Source of the DNA: Chryseolinea sp. H1M3-3 | GTDB lineage: Bacteria > Bacteroidota > Bacteroidia > Cytophagales > Cyclobacteriaceae | Direction of reading: 5' to 3' | Assembly: GCF_029360725.1 (NCBI RefSeq) | Contig: NZ_JARKMY010000002.1 | Span: forward strand, 1,188,730-1,252,729 | Length of the DNA: 64,000 bases | Shown here: piece after piece, positions 52,852 through 61,590 of the stretch | How positions within the stretch are numbered: position 1 is the stretch's first letter | Layout of the letters: each line of letters begins with the position of its first letter | Translations under genes and position numbers: made by a program | Notes under the pieces: generated by a model | What the model saw: only the letters and a program-made list of their open reading frames with translations | The model's database searches: none | What the model was told of the DNA's origin: nothing

Positions 52852-55826
52852 CATTCTTTAGAAGGTGCATTCTTTTTCTGTTTCTGAGTACATGCGTTGC
52901 GCATGCCCAACCGGAACAGAACGAAAGTGAACTTTTTGAATTATCAAGCGCCGCACTTCGAAATGGCGCTTATGATGAAGCTGAGAGAATAGGCAGAAAG
53001 ATTATCCAGTCTCCAGATCGGTCTGCGAACATTTTAATCAAGGCGAAAACCCACAGGTTAATGGCATCGATATCCTCATTTTACTATTTAAAATCGGGTG
53101 AGATTGAGCATTTATTTAAATCGTATTGGTATTTTATAAAGAGTGGCGATGTTAACGGACAGGCTGAAGCGCAAAGGCTTATTGGTAACTTTTATTTGGA
53201 ATTGAAATTATTGGATGAAGCCAATACTTACCTGTTGCGTGGCTATCAGGACGCCACAATCAGTGCTGATACAATAATGCAAATAGATATATTGAATTCG
53301 AGAGGCCAACTTGCTTGTTTGCAACATGATCTTCAAAAGTCTCTGATGATTTACGACAGCGCTCTTCTGCTTTCAAGAAGAAAAGGCTACCGGCATGGAA
53401 TAATGGAGGCATCATATAAAAAAGCTCAAGTATACAGGGAAGACAAGCAACCTGAAAAGATGATGGAGAGTATAAAAACTGCTTTAAAATATCAAACGAC
53501 TAACAGCGATACGCTGGGTTTTCTTTATAGTGAATTAGGTCTTGCATACCTGGACATCCATTGGTTGGACTCAGCAAATTATTATTTGGAGGAGGCGTTA
53601 TCGCTTCATCAAAAAAGTAAGAACAAGTTACACTACCTTTTTCTTTTAAAGACCTTGGCGGCATTACGAGAAAGCCAAAAGAAATTTCAAAATGCCTTAG
53701 AACTGATGAACGAGTACGATAAACTAAGCTCACAGCTATTTACTGATCAATTGAAAACTGAGGTTAGCGGCGCAGCATCAAGGTTTAAACAACAAGAATC
53801 TCGACTGCGGATAGAGGAAGCTCGGGATCGCGATAGACAGATCCTTATATACATCGCCGTTGGGGCGATGTCAATATTATCTTTTTCATTGTTTATTCTC
53901 TGGCTGCGCAAAAACACTAGGATATTTCGTGCGCAAAAAATAGAATTAAATTCTGTCTTGCAGAATTTAAAAGAACGTGAACAACTTCTTCGTCAGTTGT
54001 TTGATCACAGCTCAAACCTCATTTTAACACATACACTCGACGGAAAAATTATATCTTCTAACATGGCATTTCATCATACTTTTCAATCAGGACCAAAGGA
54101 CTTGATGGGAAGGTTTGTGTTCGATTTTATTCATCCGGAGTTTAAAAGTAAACTTCCAAACATACTAAGGGAGTTGAAAAAACACGGTAGCAGCAAAGGT
54201 TGGATTAAAGTGGTTAACGTTCAAGGGACTATACGCATTTTGAGGTTTCAGAGCAAAATACTCTCAAGCAATCAGAACGAGTCTTACGTCATAACATTTG
54301 CGCTAGATGATACGGATGCTTATGAAGCCCGCCTGGAGACTGAACAAGAGCGAAACAGGCTTCTTTCGGTGATGGAAAATTCGCCAGACGTTTATTCTAT
54401 ACTGGACAGAGAAGGAAGGGTCGCCTATATGAATCGATCCTATTTTTTTGACGTTAAGCATATCATTGGTAAAAAAGTAAGTGAGTTTTTGCCGGTTGAA
54501 CGTGGAGAAAGGTTTGTCGCGGAAATCAAAAAAATATTTGAAACGAAAAAGGCTATTCAATCAGAAGAACATTTACATGATCAGATTTACCTGACAAAGC
54601 TAATTCCTATAATTCATCAGGGCAATGTTATCGAAGTGCTGACGGTAAACACTAACATTACAGAATTGCGCAGAGGAAAGGAACGAGAGCATGAACTGAA
54701 CATCGAGATTCGCAAAAGTGAAAGCAGGTATCGCCGGCTTGTTGAGGAAAGCATGGTGCTGATATGTTCTCATGATATGGACGGAATACTGTTGAGTGTA
54801 AATAAACCTGGAGCAAAACTAATCAACTATACACCGGAAGAACTTATCGGACACAGGTTAAGTGAATTTCTTCCTGATGAATTTCGAGCTGATTTTGAAT
54901 TCTATCTCGAGCACATCAAAAAGCATGGATCTTTTGAAGGATTTTTAACCATCCTTGCAAAGGATAAACGTAAGCTTATTTTCCTTTGCCGAAACGTATT
55001 GTTGAAAGAAGAAGGTACAACACCTTATGTTCTTGGATCGGCGCAGGACGTAACGGACTGGAAAAAATCAGAATACCGGGAAAGCAAAATAATGGAAGAA
55101 TTACAAAAGGCAAAGGAGGAAGCGGAAGAGTCTAATCGTCTAAAAACAATTTTTCTTGGCAATCTGTCGCATGAAGTACGGACACCTTTGCAAGGAATTC
55201 TTGGTTTTGCTGAGATTCTGGAAAATGCTGAATTACCTGATTCTAAGAGAAAGGAGTTTTTAAATATTATTAAGCGGAGAACTTCTGATATGCAAAATAT
55301 CATTGAATCTTTGCTTGACATGGCGAGTCTGGAAAACGGTGAAATAAAATCCTTTCCGGTAGAAACGAATTTGAATGATTTTATTCTGGATGTTTTCACA
55401 AAAACCAAGCAGGATTTTTCCCTTACGGCAAAACCGATTCAAGTTGTATTTGAGAGTAACTTGCCTAAGAATGCACTTGCTTTGATAGATCCGCAGCACT
55501 TACATCAGGTTTTGACCAATCTTCTTAGGAATGCTATTAAATTTACAAATTCGGGTAGCATCACCGTGGACTGTGAAAACTCGAACGACTTTTATATCAT
55601 TCATGTGATTGATACCGGCATTGGTATTGAACCGGGTAAAATCGAACATATCTTTAAACCCTTCAGGCAGGCGCATGAAGGGATAAGCAGATCTAAGGGA
55701 GGTATTGGCCTGGGGCTGTCCATTTCAAAAAAAATGGTGGAGTTGTGGGAAGGTACGATCGAACTTGTCTCTGAAATCGGAAAAGGAAGTACTTTTAGTT
55801 TCACTATCCCCAAAATTCATAATTAA
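52848..55826 (+). CDS. TPR-PAS histidine kinase
   Basis: 992 aa. Signal peptide (MTFFRRCILFLFLSTCVAHA), periplasmic TPR repeats (about 30-320; e.g. AYDEAERIGRKIIQ, LGFLYSELGLAYLDIHWLDS), one TM (ILIYIAVGAMSILSFSLFIL, about 329-351), coiled coil, then three PAS domains (about 380-495, 505-610, 625-745). HisKA has the phosphoacceptor His at about 774 (GNLSHEVRTPLQGILGFAEI), and HATPase_c has the N box NLLRNAIKFTNSG and G boxes DTGIGI and GGIGLGLSIS. It should phosphorylate itself and pass phosphate to the upstream Hpt-REC or downstream LytTR protein. Starts with 4-bp overlap. Confidence 0.9.
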   Translation: MTFFRRCILFLFLSTCVAHAQPEQNESELFELSSAALRNGAYDEAERIGRKIIQSPDRSANILIKAKTHRLMASISSFYYLKSGEIEHLFKSYWYFIKSGDVNGQAEAQRLIGNFYLELKLLDEANTYLLRGYQDATISADTIMQIDILNSRGQLACLQHDLQKSLMIYDSALLLSRRKGYRHGIMEASYKKAQVYREDKQPEKMMESIKTALKYQTTNSDTLGFLYSELGLAYLDIHWLDSANYYLEEALSLHQKSKNKLHYLFLLKTLAALRESQKKFQNALELMNEYDKLSSQLFTDQLKTEVSGAASRFKQQESRLRIEEARDRDRQILIYIAVGAMSILSFSLFILWLRKNTRIFRAQKIELNSVLQNLKEREQLLRQLFDHSSNLILTHTLDGKIISSNMAFHHTFQSGPKDLMGRFVFDFIHPEFKSKLPNILRELKKHGSSKGWIKVVNVQGTIRILRFQSKILSSNQNESYVITFALDDTDAYEARLETEQERNRLLSVMENSPDVYSILDREGRVAYMNRSYFFDVKHIIGKKVSEFLPVERGERFVAEIKKIFETKKAIQSEEHLHDQIYLTKLIPIIHQGNVIEVLTVNTNITELRRGKEREHELNIEIRKSESRYRRLVEESMVLICSHDMDGILLSVNKPGAKLINYTPEELIGHRLSEFLPDEFRADFEFYLEHIKKHGSFEGFLTILAKDKRKLIFLCRNVLLKEEGTTPYVLGSAQDVTDWKKSEYRESKIMEELQKAKEEAEESNRLKTIFLGNLSHEVRTPLQGILGFAEILENAELPDSKRKEFLNIIKRRTSDMQNIIESLLDMASLENGEIKSFPVETNLNDFILDVFTKTKQDFSLTAKPIQVVFESNLPKNALALIDPQHLHQVLTNLLRNAIKFTNSGSITVDCENSNDFYIIHVIDTGIGIEPGKIEHIFKPFRQAHEGISRSKGGIGLGLSISKKMVELWEGTIELVSEIGKGSTFSFTIPKIHN

Positions 55827-55843
55827 GTTGTTCGCAACAAAAC

Positions 55844-56548
55844 ATGAAAAATAATACACTCACTTGTGCCATTGTTGAAGACGATGATTTGTCGTTGATG
55901 GTAGTAACTTCCTTGGCTGAAAAGACACGATTCCTTAAGATCGAAGCAACATTTAACTCGCCTGAACAGGCAATGATATGGTTGGCGAAAAATGAAATTG
56001 ATTTATTATTTCTGGATGTTGAAATGCCTGGTATGTCTGGATTAGAAATGCTTCGCGTACTGCCATATAAGCCAGATGTCATCGTCATTAGCGGAAAGCC
56101 TGGATATGCTGTTGAGGCATTTGATTTGTCAGTCATTGATTATTTGATAAAGCCCTTGCAAGATTATTCCCGGTTCCTTGCCGCGGTCAACAAAGTTATT
56201 GCGAAGCGTAATACCAACATGGGGCAAGAACAGGAGGAGGAACACCTCTTCGTAAAAGTTGATTCACTGTTGTTGAAGCTAAATGTCGATGCCATTTTGT
56301 GGATCGAAGCGTTTGGTGATTATATTAAAATACAGACGATTGAAAAAACTTATACTGTTTACGCCACATTAAAAAAGCTTGAGGAAAAATTATCAAGTAA
56401 AAAGTTTGTGAGGGTGCATCGGTCCTTTATTGTCAACCTTTCCAAGATCAGCAATATCGATCCAAACAACCTTGAGATAAACAAAAAAATTATTCCCGTT
56501 AGCGCTACTTACAAGGAGCAATTACTTAGCCGAATCAGTATCTTATAG
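55844..56548 (+). CDS. LytTR-family response regulator
   Basis: 234 aa. N-terminal receiver (acidic pair in VEDDDLSLM, phospho-Asp in LLFLDVEMPGMSG, conserved Lys in YLIKPLQD). The C-terminal LytTR DNA-binding domain spans about 130-230 (LFVKVDSLLLKLNVDAILWI, EAFGDYIKIQTIEKTYTVYA, KFVRVHRSFIVNLSKISNID). Eighteen bp after the kinase, so a three-gene operon with Hpt-REC and kinase. The target promoter is not identified. Confidence 0.9.
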   Translation: MKNNTLTCAIVEDDDLSLMVVTSLAEKTRFLKIEATFNSPEQAMIWLAKNEIDLLFLDVEMPGMSGLEMLRVLPYKPDVIVISGKPGYAVEAFDLSVIDYLIKPLQDYSRFLAAVNKVIAKRNTNMGQEQEEEHLFVKVDSLLLKLNVDAILWIEAFGDYIKIQTIEKTYTVYATLKKLEEKLSSKKFVRVHRSFIVNLSKISNIDPNNLEINKKIIPVSATYKEQLLSRISIL

Positions 56549-56884
56549 TAATTGTCGATTACTTCTCGGGTTCAACTCCTGTAGATTACTTCTTTTTGAA
56601 AGGACGATATCCGTCAGTTTTCCTCGTCTAGTCTTCATTCATCAGCTACAGGTGTGTGAAGGTGATCGAATCACGAAGCTAAGAAACCTCGAGTTACAAA
56701 AAGTCCATCAGTAATCATTTGTTGTTGCATCTACCGAGCATTCCCACCGTGTATAAGCCCTTATTCGACGTTCGGATAACATCGACTGGCTAATAAAAAG
56801 ACCATGTCCCTGTCTGACTCATATTTTTATAGGAGAATATGAAGCGCATGGAAGCGCAAACCAATAAGTCACTTAAAAATATTT
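56549..56884 (+). promoter_or_regulatory. Leader region of the chemotaxis operon with short upstream ORF
   Basis: GATTACTTCT occurs twice, 27 bp apart (56557 and 56584). Further down, AGGAG precedes an ATG at 56839 that opens a 35-codon frame ([20 protein letters not shown] and on). It overlaps the start of the chemoreceptor gene out of frame. It could act as a translational leader. No clear -33/-7 promoter was found. Confidence 0.3.
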
Positions 56885-59110
56885 ATGGAAAATTATTCAA
56901 CTATGGAAAATGTATCACAAACTGCTGTAAAGAAATTAAGAGCTAAAAGCAAAGGCCATTCTAACGAGCATCAACTCGATATGAAAGGTCAGTTAGATGC
57001 GATCAACGCTGCATTCGCGTTTATCGAATTTGATACACAGGGAAATATTTTAGCGGCAAACGATATTTTTCTAGAGACGATGGGCTATTCTATCGACGAA
57101 ATAAAAGGCAGTCATCATAGCATGTTTGTCAATGAAGCGTACAGCAAAACCAATGACTATAAAAAATTCTGGAATGACTTAAGAGCGGGAGTGTCGCAGT
57201 CAGGGGAATTCGCCCGTTTAGGAAATCATGGGAGGCAGGTTTGGTTAATTGCGTCTTATACCCCTGTAAAAGATGAGAAAGGTAATGTGTTCAAAATTAT
57301 TAAGTTGGCAACGAATATTACCGAGTCCAAGGTTCAAAACTCAGCGTATAGCGGCCAGGTGGATGCAATTGGAAAGTCACAGGCGGTCATCGAATTTGGT
57401 ATGGACGGCACAGTGATTACGGCAAATCAAAATTTTTTATCTGCCATGGGATATTCCCTTTCAGAAGTAAAAGGTAAGCACCACAGAATGTTTGTTGAAG
57501 ACAATTATGGCAGAAGTGTTACCTACACTGAATTTTGGAGCAAGCTAAATCGGGGCGAATTTATTGCAGATGAATTTAAGCGGGTTGGCAAGGGAGGCAA
57601 GGAGGTATGGATTCAAGCATCCTACAATCCTATTCTTGATTTAAACGGCAATCCTTTTAAGGTCGTAAAATTTGCGACAGATGTAACGCAACAAAAAATA
57701 AAAAATGCGGACTATGAGGGGCAGCTATCAGCCATAGGAAAGTCGAATGCGGTAATCGAGTTTAACATGGATGGAACAATTATTACCGCCAATGATAATT
57801 TTTTAACGGCGCTCGGCGGGTATTCTCTTGCTGATATAAAAGGCAAACATCATAAAATATTCGTTGATGCGACTTATGCCCGCAGTAGTGACTATGCCGA
57901 CTTTTGGAGGAAATTAAATAACGGTGAATTCCTGGTGGGTACCTATACCCGTCTTGACAAGCGTGGCAAGGAGATATATATCCAGGCCTCATACAATCCA
58001 ATATTAGATATGAATGGCAAGCCGTTCAAGGTTGTTAAATATGCTTTGGACATGACCGAAGTAATTAGGGTGATTAAGGCAATGGCTAATGGTGATTTAA
58101 GTGCGCGTTGCGATATGTCCGTCGACAACGGTGGGCTTACTGGTGAAATTAATAAGGCACTTGAAAACCTGAATTCAGTTTTAGGAAATATAAGCCAGGG
58201 TTCTGAAGTTGTAGCGAAATCATCCGACCTGCTTCAAAAGAGAGTAGACGACATGCGCAGGAATACCAGTGAAGTTGCTACTGCGATCGCTCAAATGGCC
58301 AAAGGTGCTCAAGATCAAGCCCAAAAAACTGACGAATCTTCGAAACTTGTGAACTATGTTATGGCCTCTGCCAATGATATGGAAAAAAAGGCAGACGTAA
58401 TCAACAAAGCGGCAGAGCGAGGATTGGAAAGTTCTACGCAAGGTTTAAAGACTGTAAGAGTGTTGGTAGAAAACATGGGTGGTATACGTGAATCGGCTGG
58501 GCAGACGTCACAATCTATTGGCGTCCTGACAAAACGTACTGAGGAAATAGGCCGTACGTTGAATGTCATCACAGACATTGCCAGTCAAACAAATCTGCTA
58601 GCGCTGAATGCGGCAATTGAAGCTGCACGTGCGGGAGATGCAGGACGGGGTTTTGCCGTTGTGGCTGAAGAGATCCGGAAGCTTGCAGAAGATTCACGGA
58701 AGTCGGCCGTTGAAATTGAAAAAATTATTGGAGATGTACAGAAGGATACTTTTGCGGCCGGTAAAGCAATTGATGCAATGGAGGCAAGTGTGAAGGAGGG
58801 GAACAAGTCTAGTGTAGAAGCTGAAAAAATATTTCAGGAAATTGCCAAATCTAGTGATGAGACGTTTGGCGCATCGAAAGAAATACAAGCTGCCACGCTC
58901 ACTCAGAAAGAATCCATTGGGAGTGTCGTGAAGAACATAGAGCAGATTGTGGTAGTTTCTGAAGAAACGGCTGCGGGCACACAACAAGTAGCCAGCTCTA
59001 GTCAGCAAATGAATAGCGGAATGATGGAAATCGCCAAGGCGGGAGATGAGCTCTCGGCAGTAGCTGCAGAATTGCAGGCAGGTGTTACACAATTCAAACT
59101 TAAAAAGTAA
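56885..59110 (+). CDS. Soluble chemoreceptor with three tandem PAS domains
   Basis: 741 aa without membrane segments, so cytoplasmic. Three PAS/PAC repeats of about 120 residues (about 30-150, 155-273, 275-395) share the same phrases ([45 protein letters not shown]). A HAMP-like linker follows ([20 protein letters not shown]). The MCP signalling domain has the hairpin tip region [56 protein letters not shown]-type receptors sense redox state or small ligands through a bound flavin or haem. No C-terminal CheR-binding pentapeptide. First gene of the che cluster. Confidence 0.9.
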   Translation: MENYSTMENVSQTAVKKLRAKSKGHSNEHQLDMKGQLDAINAAFAFIEFDTQGNILAANDIFLETMGYSIDEIKGSHHSMFVNEAYSKTNDYKKFWNDLRAGVSQSGEFARLGNHGRQVWLIASYTPVKDEKGNVFKIIKLATNITESKVQNSAYSGQVDAIGKSQAVIEFGMDGTVITANQNFLSAMGYSLSEVKGKHHRMFVEDNYGRSVTYTEFWSKLNRGEFIADEFKRVGKGGKEVWIQASYNPILDLNGNPFKVVKFATDVTQQKIKNADYEGQLSAIGKSNAVIEFNMDGTIITANDNFLTALGGYSLADIKGKHHKIFVDATYARSSDYADFWRKLNNGEFLVGTYTRLDKRGKEIYIQASYNPILDMNGKPFKVVKYALDMTEVIRVIKAMANGDLSARCDMSVDNGGLTGEINKALENLNSVLGNISQGSEVVAKSSDLLQKRVDDMRRNTSEVATAIAQMAKGAQDQAQKTDESSKLVNYVMASANDMEKKADVINKAAERGLESSTQGLKTVRVLVENMGGIRESAGQTSQSIGVLTKRTEEIGRTLNVITDIASQTNLLALNAAIEAARAGDAGRGFAVVAEEIRKLAEDSRKSAVEIEKIIGDVQKDTFAAGKAIDAMEASVKEGNKSSVEAEKIFQEIAKSSDETFGASKEIQAATLTQKESIGSVVKNIEQIVVVSEETAAGTQQVASSSQQMNSGMMEIAKAGDELSAVAAELQAGVTQFKLKK

Positions 59111-59123
59111 TGAATCCTGTTAT

Positions 59124-59169
59124 CCGGCAACATAAACAAACAGGCCGCCCAAAGTAGCCTGTTTGCCGG
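59124..59169 (+). promoter_or_regulatory. Strong hairpin between the chemoreceptor and cheW genes
   Basis: AAACAGGC (59138-59145) pairs with GCCTGTTT (59157-59164); outside it CCGGCAA (59124-59130) can pair with TTGCCGG (59163-59169), the two stems sharing two bases. There is no U-run, so it is more likely an attenuator or mRNA-processing site that lowers downstream expression than a full terminator. Confidence 0.55.
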
Positions 59170-59204
59170 AGGGATTGTCTTCTTTTAAAACAACGCTGAA
59201 CAAC

Positions 59205-59729
59205 ATGATTGATTCAAAACAAAATGATAGCCAACAGACCGGTATTGGCAACGAACGTAGCACTCAAATAGTGGTGTTTAAACTCGGACAGGAGGAGTAT
59301 GGATTACACATTGATCAAATCAAGGAGGTTGTCATTACTCCAAACATTACGAGAATGCCTCAGACTTCATCATTTATGAGAGGCGTAGCTAACATACGCG
59401 GCAATGTCATTGCCATTCTCGATTTAGAAAACAAGTTTGGGCTCGAATGCAGTAACGACCATGCTGTAAGTGAGAACAACTTCACATTGGTAATTGAAAG
59501 TGATGAATACAAGATGGGTATTTTGGTGCGTGATGTTCCAAACACGCTTTCCATTTCATCTGCGAGTATTGAGAATGCTGTTTTTACAGGTGATAACCAG
59601 GCAGGGCAATCGTATATCACAGGTATAGTGAAATTGGAAAAGCGGCTAATCATCATGATTGACATTTTCAAGGTTATTAATGATCAGGATGTTCAGCTTT
59701 TTAAAAAACAAAATGGACTGGCAGCGTAA
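59205..59729 (+). CDS. cheW: Chemotaxis adaptor CheW
   Basis: 174 aa, one CheW beta-barrel domain: QIVVFKLGQEEYGLHIDQIK, the EVV region, MPQTSSFMRGVANIRGNVIA, ILDLENKFGL and the terminal GIVKLEKRLIIMIDIFKV. It couples receptor to CheA in the array. The open frame begins at a TTG (59163) inside a hairpin; the ATG at 59205 fits family length. The stop overlaps the CheD ATG by one base (TAATG). Confidence 0.9.
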   Translation: MIDSKQNDSQQTGIGNERSTQIVVFKLGQEEYGLHIDQIKEVVITPNITRMPQTSSFMRGVANIRGNVIAILDLENKFGLECSNDHAVSENNFTLVIESDEYKMGILVRDVPNTLSISSASIENAVFTGDNQAGQSYITGIVKLEKRLIIMIDIFKVINDQDVQLFKKQNGLAA

Positions 59730-60184
59730 TGAGAGAGCAGACCCTAAATATTAATGATGTGGATGCAACAAGTAGACCTGTTATATATACGTGCTACGGC
59801 TTGGGTTCTTGTATTGCTTTGTTTGTTACCGATAGAATACGCGGACTATCTGGAGGCGCCCATATTCCATTGCCGTGTTCTCTGGAAAGCAGTGAATTTC
59901 TGGATGCAACAAGCATGATAGAGGCGCTACTCTCTTCATTCAGCACGAAGGGCAGTAACCTGAAATCGCTTTGTGCTAAGGTTACTGGCGGGGCACAAGT
60001 GTATACCAGCTCAATGAACATTGGGAAATTAAATACGTCAATTGTATTTCAAGAATTATTGAAGAGGAAAATTTTTATCGCGGGAGCAGATGTTGGAGGA
60101 AATGTTTCCCGTACAGCGCGCTTCAACAGTTTAAGCAGAGTGGTGCAAATTTCTACTTCAGATCAAAAGCGGTATTGTATTTAA
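59729..60184 (+). CDS. cheD: Chemoreceptor glutamine deamidase CheD
   Basis: 151 aa with the CheD catalytic set: Thr21 (IYTCYGLGSCIAL), Cys28 in GLGSC and His45 in GGAHIPLP, plus the TGGAQ strand (86-90). CheD deamidates receptor glutamines and is stimulated by, or bound to, CheC, whose homologue is encoded at the end of this cluster. Overlaps cheW by one base. Length is typical. Confidence 0.9.
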   Translation: MREQTLNINDVDATSRPVIYTCYGLGSCIALFVTDRIRGLSGGAHIPLPCSLESSEFLDATSMIEALLSSFSTKGSNLKSLCAKVTGGAQVYTSSMNIGKLNTSIVFQELLKRKIFIAGADVGGNVSRTARFNSLSRVVQISTSDQKRYCI

Positions 60185-60195
60185 AATAGAATATA

Positions 60196-60552
60196 ATGAA
60201 AAAAAATGTATTAATCGTCGATGACTCATTGTATATGCGCACAGTGATCAAAGATGCCCTGGAATCTGCCGGGTTTCATGTCGTTGGCCAAGCTGCCAAT
60301 GGAGAGGAAGCAATAGATCTGGCTTTTGAACTTCAACCGGACATCATTACACTTGATAATATACTGCCGGATATGATCGGAACGGATATTTTAAAAGTCT
60401 ATTCCGGGGAAGGCTTGTTGTCAAAAGTAATTATGATCAGTGCTGTTGGGCAGGAATCAGTAATTCATGAGGGGCTAAGTCTGGGAGCAAAGGCGTATAT
60501 CGTTAAGCCTTTCACTTCTGAGCAGCTGTTGCATGAAATAAATAAGCTTTAA
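60196..60552 (+). CDS. cheY: CheY-type single receiver
   Basis: 118 aa, a single receiver domain: acidic residues D9/D10, phospho-Asp D54 (IITLDNILPDMIG), Ser in MISAVG and the conserved Lys in AYIVKPFTSEQ. It is the output regulator of the Che pathway; in gliding Bacteroidota the motor target is not the flagellar switch. Eleven bp after cheD, so same operon. Confidence 0.88.
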   Translation: MKKNVLIVDDSLYMRTVIKDALESAGFHVVGQAANGEEAIDLAFELQPDIITLDNILPDMIGTDILKVYSGEGLLSKVIMISAVGQESVIHEGLSLGAKAYIVKPFTSEQLLHEINKL

Positions 60553-60561
60553 TACCTAATT

Positions 60562-61590
60562 ATGGGGAGTCATAAAGTCAAGACACTGCTCATTGAAGAT
60601 TCTGGTTTTATGAGAATATTATTATCAGATCTCTTAAGAAGGGATAGTAATATTGAAGTGATAGGCACTGCAGCCAATGGGTTAGATGGCGTGGAAAAAG
60701 TTAAAGTGCTTAGGCCAGACGTTGTGATAACAGACATGGTCATGCCACGCTATGATGGGCTATATGTTGTTCAACAGCTAATGAAAGATTTGCCCCTGCC
60801 TATTATCCTTTTGAGTTCGCTAGACAGAACTGACCCTAAAATATTTGAGGCGCTTAAAGAAGGTGCCTTTGATTTTGTAGATAAACCAGCGGAAAGTGAA
60901 GTTCTTGGTGGATACCTGCCACTAACGCGTATGGTACGCGAGGCTTCTCTCACTGATTACTTGAAATTAAATCAGCGACTGAAAGGCAAAAATACATTTG
61001 AGCATACATTTGCGGCAAAACTTAATTATGAGATTATAGCCATTGGAGCATCAACAGGGGGACCGAGCGCGGTGGAATTGATTTTGAGTAATCTCCCTAC
61101 CAACCTTTCCCTTCCAGTTGTAATTGCACAACACATGCCTGAACGATTTATAGAATCATTTGCTGTCAGACTTAATGAGTCGACGGGTATAAGGGTTAGT
61201 GTTGCTAAAAATGGAGAACAGCTGCTTGGTCAGCACATTTATATGGCTCCTGGTACAGCAAATATGCGAATTGAAATGTCGGACTCCGGCCCTGTAGTAC
61301 AATATGTAACAGATGAATACAAAGAGTTCAATCAGCCTTCCATTGATTGCCTGTTTGAATCGGTAGCAAAAATCTATGGAAGGCGGGCAGTTGGCGTAAT
61401 ACTCACAGGTATGGGCCGAGATGGAGCCGTTGGGCTTAACAAAATAAAAGATGCAGGCGGGCTTACAATTGCTCAGGACGAACATTCTTCCGTGGTATAT
61501 GGAATGCCTAAAATGGCAATGGAATCTGGTGCCGCCATCCATCAGATCCCAGTTACTGAAATTTCCAATTTTATTATTAGTGCTTTATGA
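60562..61590 (+). CDS. cheB: Chemotaxis methylesterase CheB
   Basis: 342 aa. Receiver (1-125; phospho-Asp D58 in VVITDMVMPRYDG) joined by a linker to the methylesterase domain, with the catalytic triad Ser164 (AIGASTGGPSAVE), His191 (AQHMPERF) and Asp287 (GMGRDGAVG). It demethylates receptor glutamates when phosphorylated by CheA. The stop overlaps cheA by 4 bp. No cheR partner is seen in the window. Confidence 0.92.
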   Translation: MGSHKVKTLLIEDSGFMRILLSDLLRRDSNIEVIGTAANGLDGVEKVKVLRPDVVITDMVMPRYDGLYVVQQLMKDLPLPIILLSSLDRTDPKIFEALKEGAFDFVDKPAESEVLGGYLPLTRMVREASLTDYLKLNQRLKGKNTFEHTFAAKLNYEIIAIGASTGGPSAVELILSNLPTNLSLPVVIAQHMPERFIESFAVRLNESTGIRVSVAKNGEQLLGQHIYMAPGTANMRIEMSDSGPVVQYVTDEYKEFNQPSIDCLFESVAKIYGRRAVGVILTGMGRDGAVGLNKIKDAGGLTIAQDEHSSVVYGMPKMAMESGAAIHQIPVTEISNFIISAL

